Below are positions 1 through 8,875 of a DNA stretch of 42,208 nt, one piece after another. The stretch's first letter is position 1. The number at the start of each line of letters is the position of its first letter. The translations under genes were made by a program, and so were the position numbers. Origin of the DNA: RGIG9115 sp045128915 (GTDB lineage: Bacteria; Bacillota; Clostridia; UBA1381). The DNA lies in assembly GCA_045128915.1 (NCBI GenBank), contig JBGVIT010000035.1, positions 1 through 42,208 on the forward strand, read 5' to 3'. The notes beneath the pieces were generated by a model, which had not been told where the DNA came from, made no database searches, and saw nothing but the letters and a program-made list of their open reading frames with translations.

Positions 1-127
<127 letters not shown>

Positions 128-299
128 TGGTTATATGAAGCATAAGCTTTATATACTCGATTGTTTGTTAGCTCTTTTAACTAACTCTGACATTTGTTTT
201 CGTTATTCCGAATACTGTCATAAAAAACTCAAATTTTCCGACAAGTTTCGCACTGTTTATTTTTCAATGTACAACTGCTATCTCAAAGACAGCTTGGTT

Positions 300-328
300 A
301 TTGTAACACAACAGAAATTGTTTGTCAA
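300..328 (-). promoter_or_regulatory. rRNA operon promoter
   Basis: On the minus strand there is TTGACA (323-328), a 17-base spacer and TACAAT (300-305). This is a near-consensus housekeeping sigma promoter pointing at the 16S gene. It would give a leader of about 165 bases before the mature 16S end. The leader contains a stretch near 265-275 (CATTGAAAAATAAACAG on the minus strand) that resembles the boxA-type antitermination leaders of Firmicute rrn operons; that part is inference. Confidence 0.75.
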
Positions 329-570
329 GGCTTTTTTAATTTTTTTTGATAAAAATATTATTTATGTGCTTTTTTATTAGTAAAAGTTTGATAATTCATC
401 ATTTCATTATACAATTTGACACATAAAGCTTTATCTATTCATATAATATGCATTTTATTCCTGTTTTAAACAATTATATTAAACCATTACAAAGACAATT
501 TTTATACTCTAAATTGATTTTTTCAAATCGCCGAAATGTTACGAAATTGTTGCGCATTTTTTAAAAACGT

Positions 571-599
571 TTGACACGCAAACCAATTTATGGGATAAT
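571..599 (+). promoter_or_regulatory. Promoter of the NlpC/P60 hydrolase gene
   Basis: TTGACA (571-576), 17-base spacer, GATAAT (594-599) with TGG immediately before the -10, giving an extended -10. The predicted start near 606 lies about 45 bases before the ATG at 653. Confidence 0.75.
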
Positions 600-652
600 A
601 GTTATATCAGGTGTTGGGAATAATAATCTCACACGGATTCAGGAGGTTTATT

Positions 653-1807
653 ATGAATAATGCGAAGCATACGATTGTAGGTCTTATTACAATCGCTATG
701 ATTGGCAGTATGTCGGTTAAACAAGCTTGTGATATGAAAGCAGGCATCCGGCTTGCCGCGCTGCGCAGTAATAAGGAAGAAGTTTCCCAAATTATTGCTG
801 AGGATTTTGACAAATCTGATTATAACAGCGCACTTGAACGGTTACAACAAACATATACACAAGATGAAATTAATAAAATCACTTCCCTGAAAAGTACATT
901 CAGAACAAGCTATGTCGTTCTGTCCTATGGAGTATTGGATGTTTTTAATGCTCCGTCCGACGACAGCAAAATTATTGACTGCCTTAAACCATGCGACTGC
1001 GTGCAGATTATATCATCTACGGAGCAATGGTACAGAGTGATTTACCAAAACAACAAATCAGGATATGTAAAAAAGGAATTCATTACTGACAGCAAAACAG
1101 AAGCAGAATATGCGGCAATGCATTATGATAACTACAAAACAGGAATCATCAAAGCACCTGACAGCAAAATAAATGTGCGGCGCAGCGCCTCATCTTCTTC
1201 TGCTGTTCTAACCATGCTTGACAACAACACAGAGATTGTTCTCTTATACGACGATAACGGATATACAAAGATTTATTACGGCGATGATATGGAAGCAGGA
1301 TTTGTTGAATCATCCGCCATTGAAATTTCAAATAATTGGATTCCTAAAAATAAGGTAACAGAAATACAGACTGCGGCGGCAAAGAGGAAAGATGCTCTTG
1401 CAAAAGAGAACATCGCTGATTACGTTACTCCAAACACAAATGCCAAAGGTCCTGATATTGTAAACGAAGCTGCAAAATACCTTGGCACCAAGTACGTATA
1501 TGGCGGGGCAAGTCCAAAAGGCTTTGACTGTTCAGGGCTTGTACAATACGTTTGCAAATCACTTGGAATAAGCATAAGCAGAACTGCCGCCTCCCAATTC
1601 AATCACGGAAAGGCTGTCAGCAAAAGCGACCTTGAACCCGGCGACCTTCTGTTTTTTGCTAAAAACGGAAAAATTAATCATGTAGGAATTTACGCAGGTG
1701 ACGGAAAAATGATTCACGCTCCCCGAACCGGAGATGTTGTGAGATATACTTCTATTGATTCACAATACAGAAAAAACGGATATATAGGAGCCAGAAGAGT
1801 TTACTAA
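653..1807 (+). CDS. Secreted SH3-domain NlpC/P60 peptidoglycan hydrolase
   Basis: Predicted cell-wall hydrolase that cuts stem peptides of peptidoglycan outside the membrane. The ATG at 653 follows AGGAGG (641-646), so I choose it over an in-frame GTG at 611. The 384-residue product starts with a signal-like hydrophobic segment (about residues 8-22). Two bacterial SH3 domains follow (about 90-150 and 165-225), and an NlpC/P60 domain runs from about 260 to the end. The catalytic Cys is C293 in the FDCSG motif, with H343 (INHVGIY) and H355 (MIHAPRTG) as the expected partners. It stands alone behind its own promoter and ends at a strong terminator. Cell-separation or spore-germination roles are possible and cannot be told apart here. 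Confidence 0.92.
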   Translation: MNNAKHTIVGLITIAMIGSMSVKQACDMKAGIRLAALRSNKEEVSQIIAEDFDKSDYNSALERLQQTYTQDEINKITSLKSTFRTSYVVLSYGVLDVFNAPSDDSKIIDCLKPCDCVQIISSTEQWYRVIYQNNKSGYVKKEFITDSKTEAEYAAMHYDNYKTGIIKAPDSKINVRRSASSSSAVLTMLDNNTEIVLLYDDNGYTKIYYGDDMEAGFVESSAIEISNNWIPKNKVTEIQTAAAKRKDALAKENIADYVTPNTNAKGPDIVNEAAKYLGTKYVYGGASPKGFDCSGLVQYVCKSLGISISRTAASQFNHGKAVSKSDLEPGDLLFFAKNGKINHVGIYAGDGKMIHAPRTGDVVRYTSIDSQYRKNGYIGARRVY

Positions 1808-1813
1808 TAATAC

Positions 1814-1853
1814 AAAATCGGCGAGTGTGGATAATTTAACACTCGCCGATTTT
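1814..1853. terminator. Bidirectional terminator between convergent genes
   Basis: A perfect 15-bp inverted repeat (1814-1828 and 1839-1853) with a 10-base loop, A-run on the left and T-run on the right. It can stop the hydrolase gene on the plus strand and the lipid kinase gene on the minus strand. The stop codon of the kinase gene (1836-1838) lies in the loop, so one arm of the stem is also coding sequence. Confidence 0.9.
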
Positions 1854-2807
1854 TTCATGTGCATACGCTACATCATTTGCAAAATCAGTTTTGAAGGGAA
1901 TTACGAATCTAAACGCATCATGGACTATTTCAAACCGTGTTTTTCCGGCATCTATTATTTCACCGTCAACGCATATTCTCATTATATGGGTATTGGGTAT
2001 AACTGTTATTTTTCTGCATTTGTCTGTAAAGATGTACTTCTCAATACCTGAAATTTTATGAAATGTTCCTTTCATATAATAGGGTAAAAGAGTAAGAAAT
2101 CTCATTCGTGATACATTTTTGATTATATTTATACTTATTAATCCATCGTTTACCACGGCAAGAGGATTGCTGTTGATTCCTCCGCCGCAATAACCGCCAT
2201 TAGCAAGAGAAGTCAGAAGCAATTTCCCGTCATACGCATTTTGTCCGTCAAGTTCTATTTTCATAAGAGAGCATTTTTTTCTTATGAGAGAAATGAAAAT
2301 TGCAACAACATACGCCATAGGCCCTGATAAAAATGTGTTTTTCTTCAGGTTGTTGGTCAAATCTGCAACATTGCAGTCAAAGCCTATATTGAACATATTT
2401 GCACAATACCCGTTAACCTCTGCACCATTTACTAATGTAGCGTATTTAATTGCATCGCATTTCACACTTGTTCCCGACATGAGAAGGTCTATATCTAAAA
2501 ACTTATCACCATAGAGGAAATTTCTTACAAAGTCATTTCCCGAACCTATTGGTACAACTCCTATTTCTGCATTTTCAAAAGGCATTGCGCCGTTTAGAAC
2601 TTCATTGAGTGTTCCGTCACCGCCGCAGGCTATAAATCTCGCCGGCCCGTTTTGGCGGCAAAAGCTTTCTACAAAATTGCGTGCATCACCCGGAAATTTT
2701 GTTATGTAATATTCTGCACGGTCTTCAAATTGTTTTATCCGGTCTATAAGGTTATTGATATTTCTGCCGTTTCCGGCTTTGGGGTTGATTACAAAAATCG
2801 TCTTCAT
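1836..2807 (-). CDS. Diacylglycerol/lipid kinase family protein (YegS/DagK type)
   Basis: Probable cytosolic or membrane-associated lipid kinase that phosphorylates diacylglycerol or a related lipid, recycling diacylglycerol to phosphatidic acid. The 323-residue chain begins with the family signature INPKAGNG (about residues 6-13) and has the nucleotide-binding loop GGDGTLNEV (about 80-88). Its length is normal for DagB/BmrU-type kinases. The ATG at 2807 follows AGAGGAG. It lies 17 bases after the M50 protease gene on the same strand, so the two probably share a transcript. The last codons form one arm of the terminator at 1814-1853. Confidence 0.9.
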   Translation of the reverse strand: MKTIFVINPKAGNGRNINNLIDRIKQFEDRAEYYITKFPGDARNFVESFCRQNGPARFIACGGDGTLNEVLNGAMPFENAEIGVVPIGSGNDFVRNFLYGDKFLDIDLLMSGTSVKCDAIKYATLVNGAEVNGYCANMFNIGFDCNVADLTNNLKKNTFLSGPMAYVVAIFISLIRKKCSLMKIELDGQNAYDGKLLLTSLANGGYCGGGINSNPLAVVNDGLISINIIKNVSRMRFLTLLPYYMKGTFHKISGIEKYIFTDKCRKITVIPNTHIMRICVDGEIIDAGKTRFEIVHDAFRFVIPFKTDFANDVAYAHEKIGEC

Positions 2808-2824
2808 ATGTACTCCTCTAATCC

Positions 2825-3631
2825 TTATAATTTCATAAGTTCCTTTTCTGACACTATTTTTGTGATTTCTCCATTGTCATCTGCTACCAAAACGCAGGTA
2901 AATACCCCCGGGCGAATATGCTTAAGGTAATTTGCACATACCGGCTGTCCCTGAGATACGAACATCTGGACGGGTTTGCCTGTTTTGTCCTTATAAATTT
3001 CATCCTCCCAGATGAGATTTTTAATTGCCGTCTGAGAATACTTTTCTTTTGAGGTAAAAACATTTGCAAGCATCAGCGCACTAATAAACACGCAGGAATA
3101 ATTATAGCCCGTTGCCCTGATTATATAAATCCCCAAAGCAAGCAAAATCATAGATAAAATAAAGGATATTAGCTTCATTACCCGCACAGACAAATCCTCA
3201 CCTGCAACTACTGCAAGCACCTTTTTTGCGATATTTCCTCCATCAAGAGGGCATATAGGAAGCATATTTACGAAAAACAGCATTATATTAACCGCAAAGC
3301 CATAGTCATAAAGATACCTTCCTTTATATACGGTTATAAACAAAAATGCTATTATAAGATTCATCAAAGGGCCGGATAAATAGAGTATTATATTATCCGA
3401 AACGGAGCAAACCAGATTTGTTTTCAGCCTGAGATTAACTCCGAATGGATGCAGTGAAATGCGGGACGGTTTAAGACCTATAAAATACGCCGCGCCAAGA
3501 TGAGCAAGCTCATGAATTATCATTGATAGATAGGAAATAACAAAGAAAGCCTCTTTGCCGCTGAGATAGCACACTATAAAAAAAGCCACAGTAAGCGGAC
3601 TGATATACAGTCCTTTGAAAATTTTAACCAT
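2825..3631 (-). CDS. M50 site-2 protease, SpoIVFB-like
   Basis: Integral-membrane zinc metalloprotease. The HELAH motif gives zinc ligands H40 and H44 with catalytic E41, and the second zinc motif is PLDGG in LPICPLDGGN (about residue 136). Several hydrophobic segments surround these motifs, followed by a cytosolic tail of about 80 residues, as in SpoIVFB-type proteases that cleave pro-sigma-K in the mother cell. I chose ATG 3631, which follows GGTGAGG, over a GTG at 3640 that overlaps that site. Family membership is clear. That it is the actual pro-sigma-K protease is likely in a spore former but is inference. Confidence 0.85.
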   Translation of the reverse strand: MVKIFKGLYISPLTVAFFIVCYLSGKEAFFVISYLSMIIHELAHLGAAYFIGLKPSRISLHPFGVNLRLKTNLVCSVSDNIILYLSGPLMNLIIAFLFITVYKGRYLYDYGFAVNIMLFFVNMLPICPLDGGNIAKKVLAVVAGEDLSVRVMKLISFILSMILLALGIYIIRATGYNYSCVFISALMLANVFTSKEKYSQTAIKNLIWEDEIYKDKTGKPVQMFVSQGQPVCANYLKHIRPGVFTCVLVADDNGEITKIVSEKELMKL

Positions 3632-3675
3632 AAACCTCACCCCAGGGTAATTCTATTCGGTTAAATAAGATATTA

Positions 3676-4119
3676 TTAAGCTTTTTTTCTATTAAAGATA
3701 TAACATACCATAAATCCAAGCGCAGTACCTGCAAAGTCTATAAAAACGTCTGTTATAAGTCCCGCTCTTCCCGGTGATGTAAGCTGAATTGCTTCATCAA
3801 CACAAGCAGTCATAAGTCCTATAAGCAAAATCCATGAAAGACATTTTTTCAGGTTCAATTCATAGACAGTAAACATTTTGCATGCAAGCACAGATTGAAC
3901 GGCAAATTCTGCAATATGCGCAAGTTTTCGGACTATCACAGTTACAAAGTCCGCAAAGTTTTCAGGCGGTGATGAAAACAACCTTTCCACCCATCCCACT
4001 ATAAAGCTTACTATGCCTGCACTTTCCATTGTAGATTCGTCTGCACTTTTTAATGAACGGCAGAATATAAAAACAGTAAATGCCGCAAATAAAGCGGTCC
4101 ATATAAATCTTTTTTTCAA
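3676..4119 (-). CDS. VanZ-like membrane protein
   Basis: Small membrane protein of 147 residues with about four transmembrane segments. It has the VanZ-family pattern: RKLAHIAEF in the middle, then DEAIQLTSPGRAGLITDVFIDFAGTALG near the end. Family members include VanZ of vancomycin-resistance clusters, but most, like this one, sit in unrelated contexts with no assigned reaction. The start codon is TTG (4117-4119), with AGGAG nine bases before it. It is followed 45 bases later by the protease gene on the same strand and may be co-transcribed with it. Confidence 0.85.
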   Translation of the reverse strand: MKKRFIWTALFAAFTVFIFCRSLKSADESTMESAGIVSFIVGWVERLFSSPPENFADFVTVIVRKLAHIAEFAVQSVLACKMFTVYELNLKKCLSWILLIGLMTACVDEAIQLTSPGRAGLITDVFIDFAGTALGFMVCYIFNRKKA

Positions 4120-4194
4120 ATCAACAATCTCCTGACTTAATTCTAATTTTTATTATAACAAATAAATTCCAAAAATACAATAGGCAATTTTTCA

Positions 4195-4226
4195 AACTAA
4201 AAAAGGTCTTATGACCTTTTTTAGTT
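4195..4226. terminator. Terminator of the uxuAB operon
   Basis: A 14-bp perfect stem (4195-4208 and 4213-4226) with a 4-base loop. Runs of A and T on the two sides allow it to work in both directions. It overlaps the stop codon of the uxuB gene. Confidence 0.85.
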
Positions 4227-5810
4227 TACATATTTTTTTAACGTTATGTTAACCGAACCCGTTGTTTTAATCATCTCATTAAAGTAGGTTGTTACTGAAT
4301 CTGCAAGACCTGTTGCAAAGAGATTTTCACCGAAAATGTCACTGTTACAGTAAAGCTCTTCAAAATAATCCGATGTTATACTATCTCCAAGCTTAATATC
4401 CTTTACATATTCAGTAAGCTGCGGCAAGAGCGGATCAGGGCTTAACTCAAAGGGTTCACCATTATCATCAATTCCCATCAGGTATCTCAGCCAACCGGCA
4501 AAAACAAGGGGTATCATTTTAAGGTGCGACGCAGACATAGTTCCTGAAGCTGTGTATGCTTTGATTGTCTCACCAAATCTGACTGCAAGCTTTTGTGACG
4601 TATCAGTTGCAATTCTTGCAGGCGTATCAGGCATAAACGGATTTGGAATACGGGATTGTATGACCTGCTGCAAAAATGATTTAGGATCGATTATCTCAGG
4701 ATCGGTCACAACGGGAAGTCCTTCTTCGTAGCCTATTCTCTCAACCAGCTTTTTTAGGGTGGAATTCTTCATCTCGTCTGCAATCAGCTTATATCCAAGC
4801 AAACACCCAAACACAGCAAGGGCAGTATGAAGGGGATTAAGACAAGTTGAAACCTTCATTTTTTCTACCTTATCAACTGTGTTTTTGTCTGTGAAAATTA
4901 CTCTTGCAAGCTCAAGGGGCGGTCTGCCGTTAGGGAAGCAGTCCTGAATAACAAGATATTCAACTTGCTCTGCGTTTACAAAAGGAGCTATATACGTGTT
5001 TTTTTGCGTGATTACCGGCTCCTGCTCCTCCACACCGTCTTTTTCAAGGATTTCAAGCACCGCCTTGTCCGGTCTGGGAGTTATTTTGTCTATCATAGTA
5101 CGCGGGAATGATACCTTTGACGTATCGTTTATATAATCAAGAAAGCCAGAACGTATCAAAGATGCGCAGTCCCAAGCCTCTGCGAACTCAAGTACCGCAT
5201 TTTTGAGCTTATCTCCATTATTTGCACAGTTGTCCATACTTACCATTGCAATCGGCAGCTCATTTGCTACATATCTTTCATAGAGCAATGCGGCAATCTT
5301 ACCCATATAGGATTCGGGACAGTCAGGACCTTTTTCCAAATCATGCTGAACTGTTTTATTCTCCTTATCCACAAAATATCCCTTTTCGGTTATGGTAAAG
5401 GATGCAAGCTGTAATGACTCTGCAGAAAAAATACTTTTTAGAGTCTGGAAATCACCATTGTTAAGAGTCAGGGATTCGGTTATACTTCCTATTACCTTTT
5501 TCTGTAAATTGCCATCTGCCTGAAGGGTTACAAGTATGCTGTAATTATCATGCTTTCTGCATATTCTCCGAACTATCTCGTCATCATATCCCTCCGCCGC
5601 AATTATTCCTGTATCCATAGCTCCCTCATCAAGAAGCTTCTGGGCAATATTGCATTGGAATGCCCTGAAAATATTACCTATACCAAAATGAACCCATGTG
5701 GGCCGGTCTTTAGTTTTTTGTATTACTTCGCTACGATTGAATTCAGGAAGAACATATCCTGCATTTATCCACTCTTCTCTGTTTTTTAGTCCTGCTTCTG
5801 AAAGCTTCAT
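4221..5810 (-). CDS. uxuB: D-fructuronate reductase (mannitol dehydrogenase family)
   Basis: NAD(H)-dependent oxidoreductase that reduces D-fructuronate to D-mannonate, the step before mannonate dehydratase. The 529-residue chain has an N-terminal nucleotide-binding part (VHFGIGNIFRAFQ, about residues 41-53) and a C-terminal helical part carrying the Lys-Asn-His signature of polyol-specific long-chain dehydrogenases (KVSTCLNPLH). Its start codon overlaps the stop of the upstream uxuA gene by four bases (ATGA), so the two are translationally coupled; AAAGGAG lies just upstream. Operon position next to uxuA makes fructuronate reductase more likely than tagaturonate reductase or mannitol dehydrogenase. 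Confidence 0.88.
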   Translation of the reverse strand: MKLSEAGLKNREEWINAGYVLPEFNRSEVIQKTKDRPTWVHFGIGNIFRAFQCNIAQKLLDEGAMDTGIIAAEGYDDEIVRRICRKHDNYSILVTLQADGNLQKKVIGSITESLTLNNGDFQTLKSIFSAESLQLASFTITEKGYFVDKENKTVQHDLEKGPDCPESYMGKIAALLYERYVANELPIAMVSMDNCANNGDKLKNAVLEFAEAWDCASLIRSGFLDYINDTSKVSFPRTMIDKITPRPDKAVLEILEKDGVEEQEPVITQKNTYIAPFVNAEQVEYLVIQDCFPNGRPPLELARVIFTDKNTVDKVEKMKVSTCLNPLHTALAVFGCLLGYKLIADEMKNSTLKKLVERIGYEEGLPVVTDPEIIDPKSFLQQVIQSRIPNPFMPDTPARIATDTSQKLAVRFGETIKAYTASGTMSASHLKMIPLVFAGWLRYLMGIDDNGEPFELSPDPLLPQLTEYVKDIKLGDSITSDYFEELYCNSDIFGENLFATGLADSVTTYFNEMIKTTGSVNITLKKYVN

Positions 5811-6871
5811 TTATTAGCTCCTTTCTCCAATGCCTCCCAAATACCGTTAAGGTATGCAGCGCCTAAGGCTCTGTCGTACAAACCATAACCCGGCATTGCA
5901 ACCTCGTCCCATATCATTCTTCCGTGATCGGGACGTATAGGGCCTTTAAAGCCCACATCATAAAGTGCCTTCATGATTTCATACATATCAAAATCACCGT
6001 CTGCGGACAGATGCGCAGCTTCTTCAAAGTCTGTTGGTGAATTAAACTTAAGATTTCGCACATGAGCAAAATGAATTCTTTTCCCAAAGGTGCGTATCAT
6101 ATGAGGAAGATTATTATTACGGTTTGTTCCGTAGGAGCCTGAACAGAATGTGAGTCCGTTATGAACATCATCCACACAATTCAGAATTCGTGAAATGTTT
6201 TCTTCATTTATTACTATTCTCGGCAAGCCGAACACGCTCCATGCAGGATCGTCAGGGTGTATTGCCATATTAATATCGTACTCATTACATACGGGCATGA
6301 TTTTTTTGAGAAAATACTCAAGATTTTCAAACAGCTTTTCGCTGTCTGTATCCTTATACATATCAAACAGTTCCTTGACCTTTTCCATGCGTTCAGGCTC
6401 CCAGCCCGGCATAACTGCTCCGTTCATGTCTGATTGTATTGAGCCGAACATTTTTTCGGGATTCATTTTGTCGATTGTTTCCTGATTATATGCAAGCACC
6501 GTTGCTCCGTCAGGGCGTACACGTGCAAGCTCTGTTCTTGTCCAATCAAAAACAGGCATGAAATTATAACAAACCAGATGTATATCCTCTTTGCCCAGAT
6601 TTTCGAGGGTTTTTATATAGTTGTCGATATACTTATCCCTATGTTCATCTCCTATTTTTATGGAATCATGAACATTTACGCTTTCTATGCCCGAAATGCA
6701 TAGACCTGCTGATTCTACCTGATTTTTCAGCTCACCAATGGCGTCTGAAGTCCATACTTCTCCGGGCGGCATATCATACAAGGTTGTAATTACACCTTTC
6801 ACTCCCGGAATCTGTCGTATTTCTTTTAAGGTTACGGTGTCGAAGTCGAAGCCGTACCATCTCAATGTCAT
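5807..6871 (-). CDS. uxuA: D-mannonate dehydratase
   Basis: Dehydrates D-mannonate to 2-keto-3-deoxy-D-gluconate in hexuronate catabolism. The product is about 354 residues, matching the shorter Gram-positive form. Recognisable blocks include the start MTLRWYGFDFDTVTLKEI, MAIHPDDPAWSVFGLPRI, and the segment RPDHGRMIWDEV near the C-terminus, which supply the metal-binding His, Asp and Cys residues of this TIM-barrel family. ATG 6871 agrees with the family start and has AAGGTGA about 11 bases upstream; a GTG at 6886 is also in frame. It is the first gene of the leftward arm of a divergent uronate cluster. Confidence 0.93.
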   Translation of the reverse strand: MTLRWYGFDFDTVTLKEIRQIPGVKGVITTLYDMPPGEVWTSDAIGELKNQVESAGLCISGIESVNVHDSIKIGDEHRDKYIDNYIKTLENLGKEDIHLVCYNFMPVFDWTRTELARVRPDGATVLAYNQETIDKMNPEKMFGSIQSDMNGAVMPGWEPERMEKVKELFDMYKDTDSEKLFENLEYFLKKIMPVCNEYDINMAIHPDDPAWSVFGLPRIVINEENISRILNCVDDVHNGLTFCSGSYGTNRNNNLPHMIRTFGKRIHFAHVRNLKFNSPTDFEEAAHLSADGDFDMYEIMKALYDVGFKGPIRPDHGRMIWDEVAMPGYGLYDRALGAAYLNGIWEALEKGANK

Positions 6872-6925
6872 TTTCAAATATATCACCTTCAGAATTTATT
6901 TGAATTTATTATATGCTGTTTTGTG

Positions 6926-6957
6926 AAATATTTACCCAACTAAAAATTGGAATATTT
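6926..6957. promoter_or_regulatory. Possible operator in the uxuA-uidA divergent control region
   Basis: The 175 bases between the divergent uxuA and uidA starts contain an imperfect dyad: AAATATT, CCCAA, seven bases, TTGG, AATATTT. On the minus strand a TATAAT lies nearby toward uxuA (around 6909-6914), without a good -35. The dyad sits where a uronate-responsive repressor (UxuR/KdgR/GntR class) would be expected. No regulator gene is in the window, so this is only a candidate. Confidence 0.3.
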
Positions 6958-7046
6958 TTTACGTATTTATCACGGTTATGATGTGCAAAATAATCCCAAA
7001 ACAAAATTTATGGTTGCCGCAATAAAGCGGCGGAACGGAGATATAT

Positions 7047-8873
7047 ATGGAAAAATCTATGTTGTACCCAAAGACCACCTCAACTCGCCGCATGATTGAT
7101 ATGTGCGGAATGTGGAAATTTAAATTTGATCCTGAAGGTGCCGGCATAAATGAGGGATGGGTAAACGGACTGAGTTATCCATTGTCAATGGTTGTACCGT
7201 CCAGCTTCAATGATTACTTTACAGAAAAATCCCAGAGAGAGTACACGGGTGATTTTTGGTATGAAACTGATGTGTTTGTACCGGTAGAATGGCAGGATAA
7301 AAATATTTGTCTTAGATTTGACGGAGCAACACACAGAGCAGAAGTATTTGTTAACGGCAAAACTGCAGGCTCTCATGAGGGAGGATTTATACCATTTACA
7401 GTATGCGTAAATGACATGGTAAAATTCAACCAGAAAAACAAAGTGGTGGTTAAGGTAAATAATGAGCTTAGCCGCGCATCTCTACCTGCGGGAGAAACGA
7501 GAGTATTGTCTGACGGCAGAAAAATATGCAAGCCATATTTTGATTTTTTCAACTATTCAGGTCTGAACCGCCCCGTAAGATTAATAGCTGTGCCAAAAGA
7601 AGCAATTTTGGATTTTATCGTTGTGCATAAGCTTGACGGCGATAATTCTATAACCTCTTATAAAGTTGAAACCAACGGAAATAACAGCGTTGAAATTTGC
7701 GTATTTGATGAAGCAGGTAATTTCATATGCCAATCAAGCGGCAAAAAAGGCGAAATACGAATAAACAACGTAAGACTCTGGAATGTAAGAGATGCTTATT
7801 TATATACCTTTGTTATTAGAATAAAGGACGGCGAAAATGTAATAGACGAATACTTTGAAGAAGTCGGAATACGCACCGTCAGCATCGAGGGAACACAAAT
7901 CCTTATAAACAATAAGCCTGTTTATCTGAAAGGCTTCGGAAAGCATGAGGACTCACATTTGTTTGGCAGAGGCTATAATCCCGCCGCAGTAAAGAGAGAT
8001 TTTGAACTTATGAAATGGTGCGGTGCAAACTCTTTCAGAACGGCACATTACCCATACAGCGAGGAAATAATGCAAATGGCTGACAGAGAAGGATTTCTTG
8101 TTATAGATGAGGTTGCCGCAGTAGGCTTTTTTGAGAGTCTTATGAACTTTATGGATGCTTCCACCAAGGCATCTACGGGATTTTTTACTCATGAAGATGT
8201 GCATACCAAAACAAAAGCAGTTCATAAAGAAGCAATCAGGGAGCTTATTACAAGGGATAAAAACCATGCCTGCGTTTTTGCATGGAGTCTTATGAATGAG
8301 CCTGAAACCACAAACAATTCGGCTGTTGAATATTTTAAGGATATTTTTGACTATGCAAGAGAGCTGGATCCGCAGTTAAGACCGAGAACCTTTGCGCTTA
8401 TTGCCATGTCATTGCCTGATACATGCACATGCTATAACTTTGCTGATTTTTTGTCTCTTAACAGATACTATGGCTGGTATATGCAGGGCGGATTTGAAAT
8501 AGCCGATGCCAAAAATGCATTTATTCAGGAAATGGACAAATGGGCGGCAAAGGGGTTGAACAAACCTTTCATTTTCTCGGAATTTGGCGCAGATACCATA
8601 AGCGGTATGCATAAGCTGCCAAGTGTTATGTGGAGTGAAGAATACCAGAAGGAATATTTACAGATGCAGTTTGAGGTATTTGACAAATATGACTTTGTAA
8701 AAGGAGAACAAATCTGGAACTTTGCAGACTTTCAGACGGTTGAGGGTATAATGCGCGCTGACGGAAATAAAAAAGGAATTTTCACACGTGACAGACAGCC
8801 TAAGCTTAGTGCATTTTATATTAAAAAGCGTTGGGAGTCATTACCTCAGGATTATAAGGAAAGGAGCTTATAA
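7047..8873 (+). CDS. uidA: Beta-glucuronidase (GH2)
   Basis: Releases glucuronic acid from beta-glucuronides. The 608-residue chain has the GH2 layout: N-terminal sugar-binding domain, immunoglobulin-like domain, catalytic TIM barrel. Visible residues are the acid/base E418 in the NEP motif, the nucleophile E512 in FSEFGAD, and the N574-x-K576 pair in GNKKGIFTRDRQPK, which contacts the glucuronate carboxylate and separates glucuronidases from galactosidases. There is no signal peptide, so it is cytosolic and depends on uptake by the next gene. The start has GGAG six bases upstream. By length it is close to E. coli GusA and seems to lack the extra C-terminal domains of some gut enzymes. Confidence 0.96.
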   Translation: MEKSMLYPKTTSTRRMIDMCGMWKFKFDPEGAGINEGWVNGLSYPLSMVVPSSFNDYFTEKSQREYTGDFWYETDVFVPVEWQDKNICLRFDGATHRAEVFVNGKTAGSHEGGFIPFTVCVNDMVKFNQKNKVVVKVNNELSRASLPAGETRVLSDGRKICKPYFDFFNYSGLNRPVRLIAVPKEAILDFIVVHKLDGDNSITSYKVETNGNNSVEICVFDEAGNFICQSSGKKGEIRINNVRLWNVRDAYLYTFVIRIKDGENVIDEYFEEVGIRTVSIEGTQILINNKPVYLKGFGKHEDSHLFGRGYNPAAVKRDFELMKWCGANSFRTAHYPYSEEIMQMADREGFLVIDEVAAVGFFESLMNFMDASTKASTGFFTHEDVHTKTKAVHKEAIRELITRDKNHACVFAWSLMNEPETTNNSAVEYFKDIFDYARELDPQLRPRTFALIAMSLPDTCTCYNFADFLSLNRYYGWYMQGGFEIADAKNAFIQEMDKWAAKGLNKPFIFSEFGADTISGMHKLPSVMWSEEYQKEYLQMQFEVFDKYDFVKGEQIWNFADFQTVEGIMRADGNKKGIFTRDRQPKLSAFYIKKRWESLPQDYKERSL

Positions 8874-8875
8874 TA

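Noticed and set aside
1826..1834. A perfect DnaA-box sequence (TGTGGATAA).
   Set aside because: It is single, lies in the loop of a terminator and has no neighbouring boxes, so it is best explained by chance.
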